Assembly (NCBI GenBank): GCA_023974075.1
Contig: CM043798.1
Location: 6,271,397 to 6,335,396 of the forward strand
DNA: 64,000 nt
Direction: 5' to 3'
DNA from: Chaenocephalus aceratus
Taxonomy: Eukaryota > Chordata > Actinopteri > Perciformes > Channichthyidae
Shown: positions 20,470 to 64,000 of the stretch, in pieces
How positions within the stretch are numbered: the stretch's first letter is position 1
How the letters are laid out: each line of letters starts with the position of its first letter
Translations under genes and position numbers: made by a program
Notes under the pieces: generated by a model
Told to the model about the DNA's origin: nothing
The model's database searches: none
What the model saw: the letters and a program-made list of their open reading frames with translations, nothing else

Positions 20470-22560
20470 CACCTGAGTGAAATTCAGTGAAGGTGATTGT
20501 CAAGTGCCAACAATCAGGCGAGATATTTGATAGTTGGTGCTTGAGAAGACTAAATATTTATCTGCAGATCCGTTTAAAGCATATTCATTACTCGTTATTC
20601 TCTAGTAGTTAATTAAAGACTGTATATAATTGAAGAATTGAATTCAAGATTTCAAGATTTTCTAAGGTTTATTGACATATCATATACACAATAGTGTAGT
20701 TATGCAATGAATGAAAAACTTGGGTCACAGGTTCCTCAACAGTGCATTACAAGACATCTATCAATATGTGTGTATACTTCCACCATTACACTGTCGTATT
20801 CTGCACATTTCTTATACTATCTACATCAGGGGGGTCAAACTCAAGGCCCGGGGGCCAAATCCGGCCCGTGTCTTCATTTTGTGTGGCCCCACAAGGGCTT
20901 GCAAAGAATATAATATGTTTATTATACGGTTACATGATGATTTACAGAAGCACGTTGCCCATAGACTACATGTCCCACAATGCATCTCAAATTAGACTTA
21001 TTTCTTCTAAATATGCTTTTTTTCTTAGAATGTGCCCTTTTCTCAGAATTTGACAATTTTTTTAAATGTTACATTTTTTTTAAATGTCACTTTTTTCCAG
21101 TTTTTCTTTTAAATCATTTTGTGACATTCTCACTGAAGAGACTTGCAATTATTTGTCCCAGACTTCTGCTTTCAGACGTAGTTAATTATGAAGTTATTAC
21201 CCTATCAGATAATAATCCAATGCAGAGGCAATAATGTAATATAATACATTATTTTATATATATATTTATATATAAGTTATAACCAGCCCTTTGAGTGCAG
21301 CCATAATGCTTATGGCCCACGATTAAATTGAGTTTGACACCCCTGCTCTACATACATAAGATTATAATTAATGTGTATAATATCAGTTAAAATAAGTGCT
21401 TCAACATAGTTAACATTGCAGGAAAGTTGATTGTCAAGTTCCAAAACAAACCATGCAATTTAGACTTTGTCAGGCTTAATATTTATCTGTAGATAGATAC
21501 CCCCAAAGCTTTTTTCCTATTTAAAAGAAGACCTTAACCTAAAGTATTCTTTAATGTTTAAATAAAGCCTTATTAGTTAGCACATCCTCCTATCAGGCAC
21601 TAAACTGTTTTATTCTAGATATCATTTGAGTATCTTCTTGATATTTTATATTCTATATTTATATCATTGACCTTCTACTTTCCCACTATTTTGTATGTAC
21701 TCTTAATATTTAAATGTTTTCATAAAATATAACACATTCAAAAGTGCTTTACAAAAATGAAAGACATTAAGAAAAAGGCATTTTAAATAGTCGTTAAAAG
21801 CAACACAATCTTCCTGCATTGCAATTACTCTAAACGTGCAATAACGTGCTTTAACCAGTAGGTGGTTTGGGTTAAAAAGCTGTAAAGTTTACAGTGTTAA
21901 CAAAATAAAATATACTGCTGTTTCTGGTTTAGTTTACGACGAATATTATTTTGTTATTGTTTTGATATTTGTAACACAAAAGCGATGGAAAAACCCCACA
22001 GCAACACAGAAAATATGGTCTTAACATGACCCAGCGGTCTAGTAGTTAATAAAAAACAATAATATCAAAACAAAATATGACTACTAACTTTATTGTGAAA
22101 TTAAAACAGAACGGTAACAGAATAGTTTCCGGTCTATTCTGAGCCCGATTTCTGTAGATAAATAAAGAACTACGACAGATGTGTAATATTTAATGCAGCC
22201 AAACCATTTATTACAATGCATTCATGTGATGACTTTCAAAGAGTAAAGCAAGCACTGCTGAATAAAGTATGATTTTCTCTTTTACGAAACCTTTTTTTTT
22301 ATAAATATGGAATGCAGTTGGAGGTCAACCAATCAAAGAGCTTGAGGGGTTTGTCAAGCTAAGCACATGGTGTAGTCCAAAACGATAGCTGAGGATTCTG
22401 GGTAGTGTAGTTTTTTTTTATTGCTGTGGGGTTTTCGGAGTTTTTTTCCATCCAAAAACTCTGAAAAAATCTTTGTTTCTCCGAATTGAAGGGGGAAAAT
22501 ACAAAAGCATTGTACACAATTCAAACCAATCAATGTTGTGTAATTAACAAGGATAATCTG
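20470..22560. mobile_element. Partial long-TIR family copy, split by a hAT element
   Basis: The block order follows 15530-16300 and 52100-52760 (TTGATAGTTGGTGCTTGAGA near 20527, AAAACTTGGGTCACAGGTTC near 20714, ATAGATACCCCCAAAG near 21495). The right part (22384-22565, AGCTGAGGATTCTGGGTAGT) mirrors the inner TIR of the copy at 51211. Outer CAACCC/GGGTTG ends are missing. A hAT MITE inserted at 20827. Confidence 0.7.
20827..21345. mobile_element. hAT (Charlie-like) MITE, 8-bp target duplication
   Basis: It begins CAGGGGGGTCAAACTCAAGG and ends TTGAGTTTGACACCCCTG, the common CAGGGGTGTCAAACTC hAT terminus. The flanks are ATCTACAT (20819-20826) and CTCTACAT (21346-21353), an 8-bp duplication with one change. 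Related family copies have the empty site at about 15868 and 52397. It is 519 bp with no transposase. Confidence 0.85.
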
Positions 22561-22828
22561 GTGTTTTTTAGTCGATGAGTAGAGCAGATATCACTGTAAA
22601 ATCAATCGACAGTAAGGAGAATACTTACGTCCGGGTGTAAAATTCTCCGTTATCCAATGGGAATGGACGCTCGTAATACAATACAACTCCCTGCATGTCA
22701 CAAACTGCACTGTCATTAAGTGAAGAGGAAGGGGGGGTGGGATTCTTGAAGCTGGAGGTCTGGGATTGGGGTGGTCTGAGGATAGTGTATTTGTGAATGT
22801 CTCTGTGTAAATATTAACTTATCATGAC

Positions 22829-23593
22829 TAGTGCTGCGTACCGGTACGCCGAACCGGTACTGGACTTGTAAAAAGTTTCGGTTCAAGTCCGGTAAAAACC
22901 GGAACGTCGGGAACCGGTACTTGGACTCGCAAAAAAACTAGCACTTACGTATATTCTGGTGTCTGTGGTTATTTAAACATTCCCTGATAAACGTTATTCA
23001 GCGTCAATAAATGAGTGCTAATCCCAGTGTGCTCAGTGTACAACATCACATGTCTTTTCACCTTCGATTCACGGTTTGAAAAGGTAGCATTTCGCCACAT
23101 GCTAATGCTAACCGGAAGGGAAGAATTTTCAGAATAAAAGCATTAAGTTAATATTGTGAACTTCCGTTTTTTTCAGAATAAAACTGATTTAAATTAAATA
23201 GTGTATTTAATTCAAAATTACGCCATATCAACATTGATTTTAATTTCTAACAGTATGTATGTACATCACTATGTATGTAGTATGTACTGTATAATGTACA
23301 CATGCAGAGTTGTAGAGTGAAAGTGGCAAAAAGTTTTTTCTTTTACATTTGTACTTTGTAGAGAAATGTAGACACAAGTTGGAAGGGAGCACAATAAACC
23401 TGACGAGTTTGAATTTGAGTTGATTATGAGTTAATTTTCAATTGATAATTAGCTCACAATAAGTTCACTTTAGTCACACAACTTGACACAAGCCATGGGT
23501 TCAGGTCCGGACTTATAAGTCCGGACCTGAACCTGAACCTCTGGACTTGAGTCCGGACCTGAACCTGAATGTGAGTCCAGGTACGCAGCACGA
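22829..23593. mobile_element. hAT-type element with palindromic subterminal repeats
   Basis: The ends are TAGTGCTGCGTACCGGTACG and the mirror GGTACGCAGCACGA. ATCATGAC flanks both sides (22821-22828 and 23594-23601), an 8-bp duplication typical of hAT. The uninterrupted site is visible in the sister UTR at 25549. The left part is rich in ACCGGT and the right part in TCCGGA motifs, likely transposase-binding repeats. It is 765 bp and non-autonomous. Confidence 0.88.
23498..23533. repeat. 36-bp perfect palindrome
   Basis: GGTTCAGGTCCGGACTTA is followed at once by its exact reverse complement, with no spacer. It is followed by degenerate copies of the same half-site. It sits in the right subterminal region of the hAT element. 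Confidence 0.95.
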
Positions 23594-23916
23594 ATCATGA
23601 CTATTATATGCAAAAACAAACACACAACCGCTGGATGTGCATTTCAATATTTCCCCACACAGGTAAACTGTACAAGCGCACACAGTTGCATGCAAGCTTG
23701 CGCACATACAGAAATTGTAAAAATTGTAGAGATGTGCAAGTTGATTCACTTACTACCAACTTGTTATGGTTAGCAGATGTGACTGCTATTGTCCATTATA
23801 CTGTACACAGTTTGTAAAGTGCAGTACATCACATTAAAATGGATTTGTAACCATATTGCAATATTTTATTGTATTTTGGATTATTTCTGAACTCCTAAAC
23901 TACATTTGTAATTACA

Positions 23917-24733
23917 TGATCATTATCTTTTAAATAACGTTAACTAAAGGGAACAATCTATTTGACACAGCTGAAGCTCTGGCCTTCCTTAAAAACTAAT
24001 TTAATAAAAATCACAGTTGCATTACACACAATGCACTGTTTTTTGAGAACACAAATTCGTAACTAATGTAATTTTTACATTCTGACGAAAAATAAAAATT
24101 ATTATGAATACAAATAAAATAAAAGAAGCCTCCCGTGAGTTACTACAAGCTATAAAGTAGATTTAAAAAAACGTTTTATAGAATAAAAGCTCACTAGGGG
24201 ACATTGTAGAAATGCGTGTGTGCACCATGACAAAGGAGCCTCATTCACTTTACATTGGGGTTGTTTGCGTGGTGCCGACAAATGTAACAAAGTTCGTGAC
24301 TCCACCACGCATTGTGGTGTTAAGAAGTCGTGGTGGAGTCACGCATTCTGGTGAGATCAGGTTGCATATGTCTGCTAGTGATGAGATAATTACTTTCTAC
24401 CTGTCTCTATCAGACTGTGGAGAGCTGTTAGCCTGTTTTCGTCTGAGATGAATGATCTATGTTCTTGTTATGTATTTAAAACTTTTTGACAAGTTAAGTT
24501 TATCTAAAATAATTTCCGTTTTAGGCTTCCCTTTCCAGAGTTTATCCTCCATTTCAAATACCTCAAGTTTCATTATGGGATATTGACAAGATTCGGAAGA
24601 GATCAAAACAAATGATGTAATATAGAAAGCAGTTCCTTGAGCTACGTGCTAAGAAAAATGCTTACCTGCTAAAGTTGATCATTTTAATGTGTTAGCATGC
24701 TAACAGTGGCACAACACATGAAGTAGCCTTTAA
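23917..24733. other. pcp4 intron, nothing recognised
   Basis: AT-rich intron sequence. A short inverted pair around CGTGACTCCACCACG (24295) and CGTGGTGGAGTCACG (24330) forms a strong hairpin with a 20-base loop. I can assign no element or gene to the rest. Confidence 0.4.
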
Positions 24734-25087
24734 AGGTGGGGTAGGTAAGTTTGAGAAACCGGCTCGAGATCGTTAGAATTTCAAAATACACAACCGGAGA
24801 AAATCTGCCACTTCCTTATACTGTAGAGCCCCTCCTCCAACACACACGAACGCGCACATGACCAATGAGGGCACGAGATAAGTTTGTGCCCCGATGGAAG
24901 GCTGACAGGCAGGTAGGCCATCGGTTGTACTTTTTACAGTATTACGGCTTCTACAGATGACATTTTTTTATGGATTTTTTGTCAAAGCACTTCAGATATT
25001 CATTGCTATCGGGATGTTAAGAGCATTCCATGGAATATAACAAAAAGTGTATCTCGAGCCGGTTTCTGAAACTTACCTACCCCACCT
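24734..25087. mobile_element. TTAA-flanked MITE
   Basis: TTAA (24730-24733), then AGGTGGGGTAGGTAAGTTT, runs to the mirror end AAACTTACCTACCCCACCT followed by TTAA (25088-25091). The inverted repeats extend about 40 bp through GAAACCGGCTCGAGAT. It is 354 bp with no frame. TTAA targets fit piggyBac or Kolobok. It lies only about 180 bp upstream of the last pcp4 exon. Confidence 0.85.
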
Positions 25088-25265
25088 TTAACAGGATATG
25101 AAAAATAGAAGACCATCACTTATAAATCTTTTAGAGTAGGCTCAAATATGCTCTCTTCTAAGAATGTTAATAGTTTGAGGTTTAGCAATCTCCCTTCTGG
25201 AGATCAGAAAGCTAATGCCACATATCATCCTGCAATCTTCTCACCCCCACCTCTCCTCTGCACAG

Positions 25266-25396
25266 ATGAGAAGAACAAGAAGAACCTCCCCCAGGACTTT
25301 GACATCGACATGGATAACCCGGAGACGGAGAAGGCCGCTGTAGCCATCCAGTCTCAGTTCAGGAAGTTCCAGAAAAAGAAGCAGGATGTGAAGTGA
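25266..25396 (+). CDS. pcp4: pcp4 last coding exon with IQ motif
   Basis: After a CTCTGCACAG acceptor the frame (with one base from the exon at 4158-4209) reads [20 protein letters not shown] and then [20 protein letters not shown] to a TGA. This is the acidic segment plus the IQ motif of PCP4/PEP-19, a small neuronal protein that binds calmodulin and speeds calcium exchange at its C lobe. The IQ core ([15 protein letters not shown]) is unchanged from what I recall of mammals; the very C-terminus differs (QDVK). The open frame reaches back to 25148, but that part is intron. Dscam lies next on the opposite strand, as in human. Confidence 0.95.
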
Positions 25397-25868
25397 GGAC
25401 GCTGTCAGCTGCGTCTCCCTGCATGTCACAAACTGCACCATCATTAAGTGAAGAGGAAGGGGGGCTGGGATTCTTGAAGCTGGAGGTCTGGGATTGGGGT
25501 GGTCTGAGGATAGTGTATTTGTGAATGTCTCTGTGTAAATATTAATTTATCATGACTATTATATGCAAAAACAAACACACAACCGCTGGATTTCAATATT
25601 TCCCCACACAGGTAAACTGTACAAGCGCACACAGTTGCATGCAAGCTTGCGCACATACAGAAATTGTAAAAACTGTAGAGATGTGCAAGTTGATTCACTT
25701 ACTACCAACTTGTTATGGTTAGCAGATGTGACTGCTAGTGTCCATTATACTGTACACAGTTTGTAAAGCATGTGCAGTACATCACATTAAAATGGATTTG
25801 TAACCATATTGCAATATTTTATTGTATTTTGGATTATTTCTGAACTCCTAAACTACATTTGTAATTAT
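25397..25868 (+). other. pcp4: pcp4 3' untranslated region
   Basis: Sequence directly after the stop, from 25415 repeated at 22687-23916. ATTAAA near 25789 is a possible polyadenylation signal. The 67- and 84-codon frames within it are not credible genes. Confidence 0.6.
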
Positions 25869-26279
25869 CATACACATGTGTTTTACACATTGCTTTTGTT
25901 GTGCAATATTCCGAAATCTAATGGAATAATCCCATTGTTTTTTTGTCGATGGAGCCCTTGTGATGTGACTTCTGGGTCGGCTAACAAAAGTACCTCATCC
26001 CTGCTCAACTCAATAAGTTGGGCCAAGTGCTTCTATGTCATATCAAAAAAGCTGGTCGGATATTTAATTCTAATTTAACCTTTTCACTCTTTGGTGTAAA
26101 CAGACTTCTACTACACTGATTTTTGGAAGCCAATATTGTTAGCTAAATCACCCAATAGATACACTTTGATTGAATTATTATAATATAATATTCCCCAGCT
26201 GTGATGTGATGAATACATTAGTCCATCGATAATCATAATACGGTATGTTATTATATGTACAATTTCGAAATGGGTTATT

Positions 26280-26900
26280 ACACCTTACTAGTACTTTTAC
26301 TTTTGGTAATGTAGGTGTATGATGATATCCTTGGCTTCTTTTACTTAATTAAGATGAATTTACTGAAGCAAAAGCAGCAATACTACATTGCAAATAAACT
26401 CAGTCCTGCATTACAAATCTTACTGTCGTAGAAGTACAAAAGTATTAGAATAAAAAAATACTTTATGTATCAAAAGTACAAGTTATTGTGCATTATGGCA
26501 CTTTTCAAAATTACAATTAACTTACTGGATTATTGATGCATTAATGTGTTCCTCACAGCTGGTAAAGGTGGAGCTAGTTTTTATAATTTGGTATACTGCT
26601 GATGGAAATCTTAACGTAATGTTAATAGTTATTTATTCGTTTTTGTTTTGTTTATTTTGTAGAAACAAAAAATAAGAATATGTAAAGTAACTCAAGCTGT
26701 CAGCTAAATGTAGTTGAGTACAAATTACAATATCAGCTTCCAAAATTTAGCAAAAACAAAAATACTTATGTGAACTACAAGCACCGCAAAATACAACACT
26801 TGAGTAAATATACTAAATGATATTCTACCTCTTACATTTTAACAATTAGGTTTTGTTACTTTTACTTTTAACTTGATATTTAGTACTTCTTACACCTCTG
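26280..26900. repeat. ACTT-rich dispersed fish repeat, diverged
   Basis: The blocks AGTACTTTTACTTTTGGTAA, CCTGCATTACAAATCTTACT, CACAGCTGGTAAAGGTGGAG and GTAGTTGAGTACAAA appear in the same order as at 30215-30905. This is a known style of fish MITE found in many genes. Ends are eroded here. It lies between the two convergent genes. Confidence 0.65.
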
Positions 26901-28747
26901 GCTGTAACCTGTACAGAGAGGCCGTTTCTAAATTGCTCTTTTCAAACAGCAGTCTGATAAACGTGGATGTAAGAGGATGGATAAGTAGGAAAGGAAACCT
27001 CAGGCTCGGAGGCTGCAGATTCACAGAAGATGAGCAACATTACAACATTTCATTGCTGACTTCCTTTTGGTGCTGAAACAAAGCGAGGGTCGGGGGTGTT
27101 CGCTTGGTCTCCCCACCGCTACAGTCACTCATGTCAAACCCGTGGAGGACACTTTGGGGAACAGCCATTTTATTAACCAAATTTGAACTTTGTGTTAGTT
27201 TCTCTTTATTTCAGTGCCACCATGGTGAACACTCATGTTAAAAATAAAAAGTGACATTTTCTTTCCGTTAAAATGTATAATCATAATGAAGACAGTTAAT
27301 CATAGAAACTCATCATAGAAACTGACATAATGACCTCACAGCATTTTGGATCAAACTCCCTTCAGACTAACTCAAAGAAACAGAGAGAACAGAAACGGGC
27401 CAGGGTAGACAGGAACAAAAACAGATTCTTTACGTATATCCACTTTTTTTCTTCTTTTTTTTCAGATATTTCCCATAGACATTATAGGTTTGGTTTGAAG
27501 GGGGGTTCTGCTGGATTGTCTCACGTTTTTTTTTTTCCCTGTAGAGGAGCGTCACTGCAATGCAGCGACAGTAAATCTACTGAGGAGAGTGAGAGCCATG
27601 AAGACTCTACCTAGTGCACTGAGAGTAAGGGGATCTATCTGGACACACTTGAGTCGGGGTGTTGTGAAGTGCAAACCATTAGTTCTCTAAACCCTCCCTA
27701 TTCTAGCTAACATCATTTACCACCAAACAAGCAGTGGTAAACTACACCTGAATACATAGCTGGAGTGTGTCCGGCCCTGTAAGTATACTCACAACATAGT
27801 TATTTTCATCATTACAGTACAGTATAGAGCAATAGTTTTCATATACTTTTCATATCTTGTTTCATATTGCACCATCAGACAATGGGACACAGAGAAAGAT
27901 CAACAGAGACTCCATTTCCTAATTAAAACGAGATATGTGCAAACATGACTAAGGACTTTATTAACCAAATCAATTATTCCCTGTAATATCCACAAATAAA
28001 AGTGATTTCTCTTTTTATATATATATTTATAGTAATAAGAATAATAAATCTTCACATTGGATCATTTCATAGTGTGACAAAATGCTGACTGGGCCGTCCA
28101 GCCACAATCGTAATCCTCATTGTCTTTTAGTTGGTCAGTCCCCATGCATCCATAGGAAATAGATTTTTTTTTTTTATTCCAAAAAAGTAACAATTTGAGA
28201 GCAGCTGAAAAGTTTGGACTGGTGTCAATTGCTTTCATTCAAAGATTTCTCCCGAGTTTGGTTCAGTGTTTCAGAAGGATATTCCATAGGAAAAAAATGA
28301 CTCCAAATCGTCATCTTCCACTCCAGGAAAAAAAAAGATGTCCGGGTTTTTATGAAACTGTGTGTTAATGTTAAGAATAGATCATTTGGTTATCGATAAT
28401 TAATGATCATTAATAGCTGACAACTAACAATTAATAATCACTGATTAATTATAAAGAATTAACAATACTCAAGAATAAATAATGCTCCCTCAATTAGTTT
28501 GGCAAAACTCCGGCTGGAGTCGTTTCCGATGAGTGCATTTTTTCTCAAGTGAAACAAAAAAAAGAAATACAAAAAAGAAATAAAAGAAAGCTCTAAAATA
28601 AATAAAAGGAGATTAGTAAAAGTGACCCCCCCCCCTTCTTGGAGGAGAGTGGACGTATATACAGAACTGCGTGGTGAAGGTCAGTTTACTGCACTTGAGT
28701 GTTAAGTCCAGTGTTCGAGTCGTAGTCCTGCCCTCGGGTCCCTGCTG
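26901..28747 (-). other. dscam: Probable dscam 3' untranslated region
   Basis: The stretch after the dscam stop (28748) is AT-rich and largely free of recognisable transposons, unlike the DNA further left. Several TTTATT motifs on the plus strand (AATAAA on the gene strand) could end the transcript, for example near 27205. The true end cannot be fixed by reading. A run of Cs lies at about 28627. Confidence 0.4.
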
Positions 28748-63304
<34,557 letters not shown>

Positions 63305-64000
63305 CTTGAAGGACACATTGGAGAGACAACTCTCTTAAAACGATTTTTAGGCGGGGGGGTGGTATAAAAGATAGCTGTGCTGTATTGTGTATGCTTTTAA
63401 GACACCACAAAAAAATTCTTAATCATGCCTTGCTTCATTCTGATTGACCAATTATTGCAAGAATGTATTTGCAATAACACGAAGGAACGTACATGGTACA
63501 TTCATCATAACCAGCGTACCCTTTCTGCTCTGTTTTTCTCCATGTTCTTTTTTATGCAGAACCAGGGACTCGTGTACCCTTCTATTCTATCCTGTAGTGA
63601 TTATTACCTTGCGCTCCAACCTCTTTGGTTCTGGCTGTAATTGCCTATGACAAGCATTAGAGTGGAATGTTCCCTTTCTCCACTCATGAAGCTATTATCA
63701 AAACCATTACTCATGTTGCCAGCTTTCGCACACACTTCTGAAAAACCAACAGAATACCCAATAGGCTTCCATAGCTCAGTGTCTATCAGGAAGATGGACG
63801 ATTAGGCTTCTCTTTAAAGCACTATAGAAGACAGTTTAACTAGGCTCTGTAGTGTACTTCTTATGCACAAGCATATCCTGGGTTGCTACTCTCTTTAGCA
63901 CGATTAAGGAGCCAACGATGTGAGAAGCAGTCATTACACTTTCCCTGCAATGGCACCTGTGGAGATTTATCGTCATTGCTTCACTGCATTCGGCATCCGT
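63305..64000. other. dscam intron upstream of Ig6, nothing recognised
   Basis: Sequence beyond the first exon seen. No further Ig exon on the minus strand, and the short plus-strand frames at 63425-63650 have no motif. Confidence 0.45.

Larger units (their letters stand above)
22687..23916 (+). repeat. Second copy of the pcp4 3' UTR
   Basis: From CTCCCTGCATGTCACAAACT (22687) to CTAAACTACATTTGTAATTA (about 23916) this repeats 25415-25868, which directly follows the pcp4 stop codon. The copies differ by a few percent and a few small indels, apart from a hAT insertion (22829-23593) in this one. No copy of the last coding exon precedes it. It therefore looks like the surviving part of a tandem duplication, 2.7 kb upstream of the working exon. 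An assembly artefact is a possible alternative. Confidence 0.85.

Noticed and set aside
20827..21345. Protein-coding frames of 68-103 codons on the plus strand
   Set aside because: They overlie the hAT MITE termini and are unrelated to transposase.
25148..25396. An 82-residue pcp4 form starting at 25148
   Set aside because: The upstream part reads through the intron and its acceptor; it does not resemble PCP4.

Overview
The window is teleost fish nuclear DNA. Three things show this: compact vertebrate introns with GT-AG borders, typical fish transposons (Tc1, DIRS, hAT, Harbinger, tRNA-derived SINEs, foldback MITEs), and two vertebrate neuronal genes in their conserved neighbourhood. Pcp4 lies on the + strand and dscam on the - strand, tail to tail. 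This is the arrangement I know from human chromosome 21q22. The species cannot be named from the sequence.

Layout. (1) 1-1184: the end of a HECT-type E3 ligase-like gene (G2E3-like) on the - strand, cut by the window edge. (2) 1213-25265: a stretch built almost wholly of mobile DNA, most of it inside one 21-kb intron of pcp4, whose exons lie at 4158-4209 and 25266-25396. It holds an RT-less DIRS element (7534-12266), a 5.6-kb TTAA-flanked foldback element split by a nested insertion (13854-19425), several copies of a long-TIR transposon with 7-bp target duplications (a complete one at 14477-17440), two hAT elements, a nested Harbinger MITE and large GT and GA microsatellites. The pcp4 3' UTR has a second copy at 22687-23916, into which a hAT element inserted. 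(3) 25397-28747: pcp4 3' UTR, a repeat, and the probable dscam 3' UTR. (4) 28748-63304: 26 exons of dscam. They encode Ig6 to Ig9, FN1 to FN4, Ig10, FN5, FN6, the transmembrane helix and the whole cytoplasmic tail with its PDZ-type end, 1,521 residues in one uninterrupted spliced frame. Introns hold a nearly intact Tc1 element (36533-38135), a second complete long-TIR transposon (51211-54502), SINEs, LINE tails and four copies of a TA-flanked foldback MITE. Ig1 to Ig5 and the signal peptide lie beyond 64000.

Pcp4 (calmodulin-binding IQ peptide) and dscam (homophilic neuronal adhesion receptor) are both nervous-system genes, but nothing in the sequence shows that they are co-regulated. No CRISPR array, rRNA, operon or prokaryotic system is present. 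The least ordinary content is mobile: the DIRS element with its internal complementary region intact but its reverse transcriptase gone, and the long-TIR family with exact 7-bp duplications, which I cannot assign to a superfamily.
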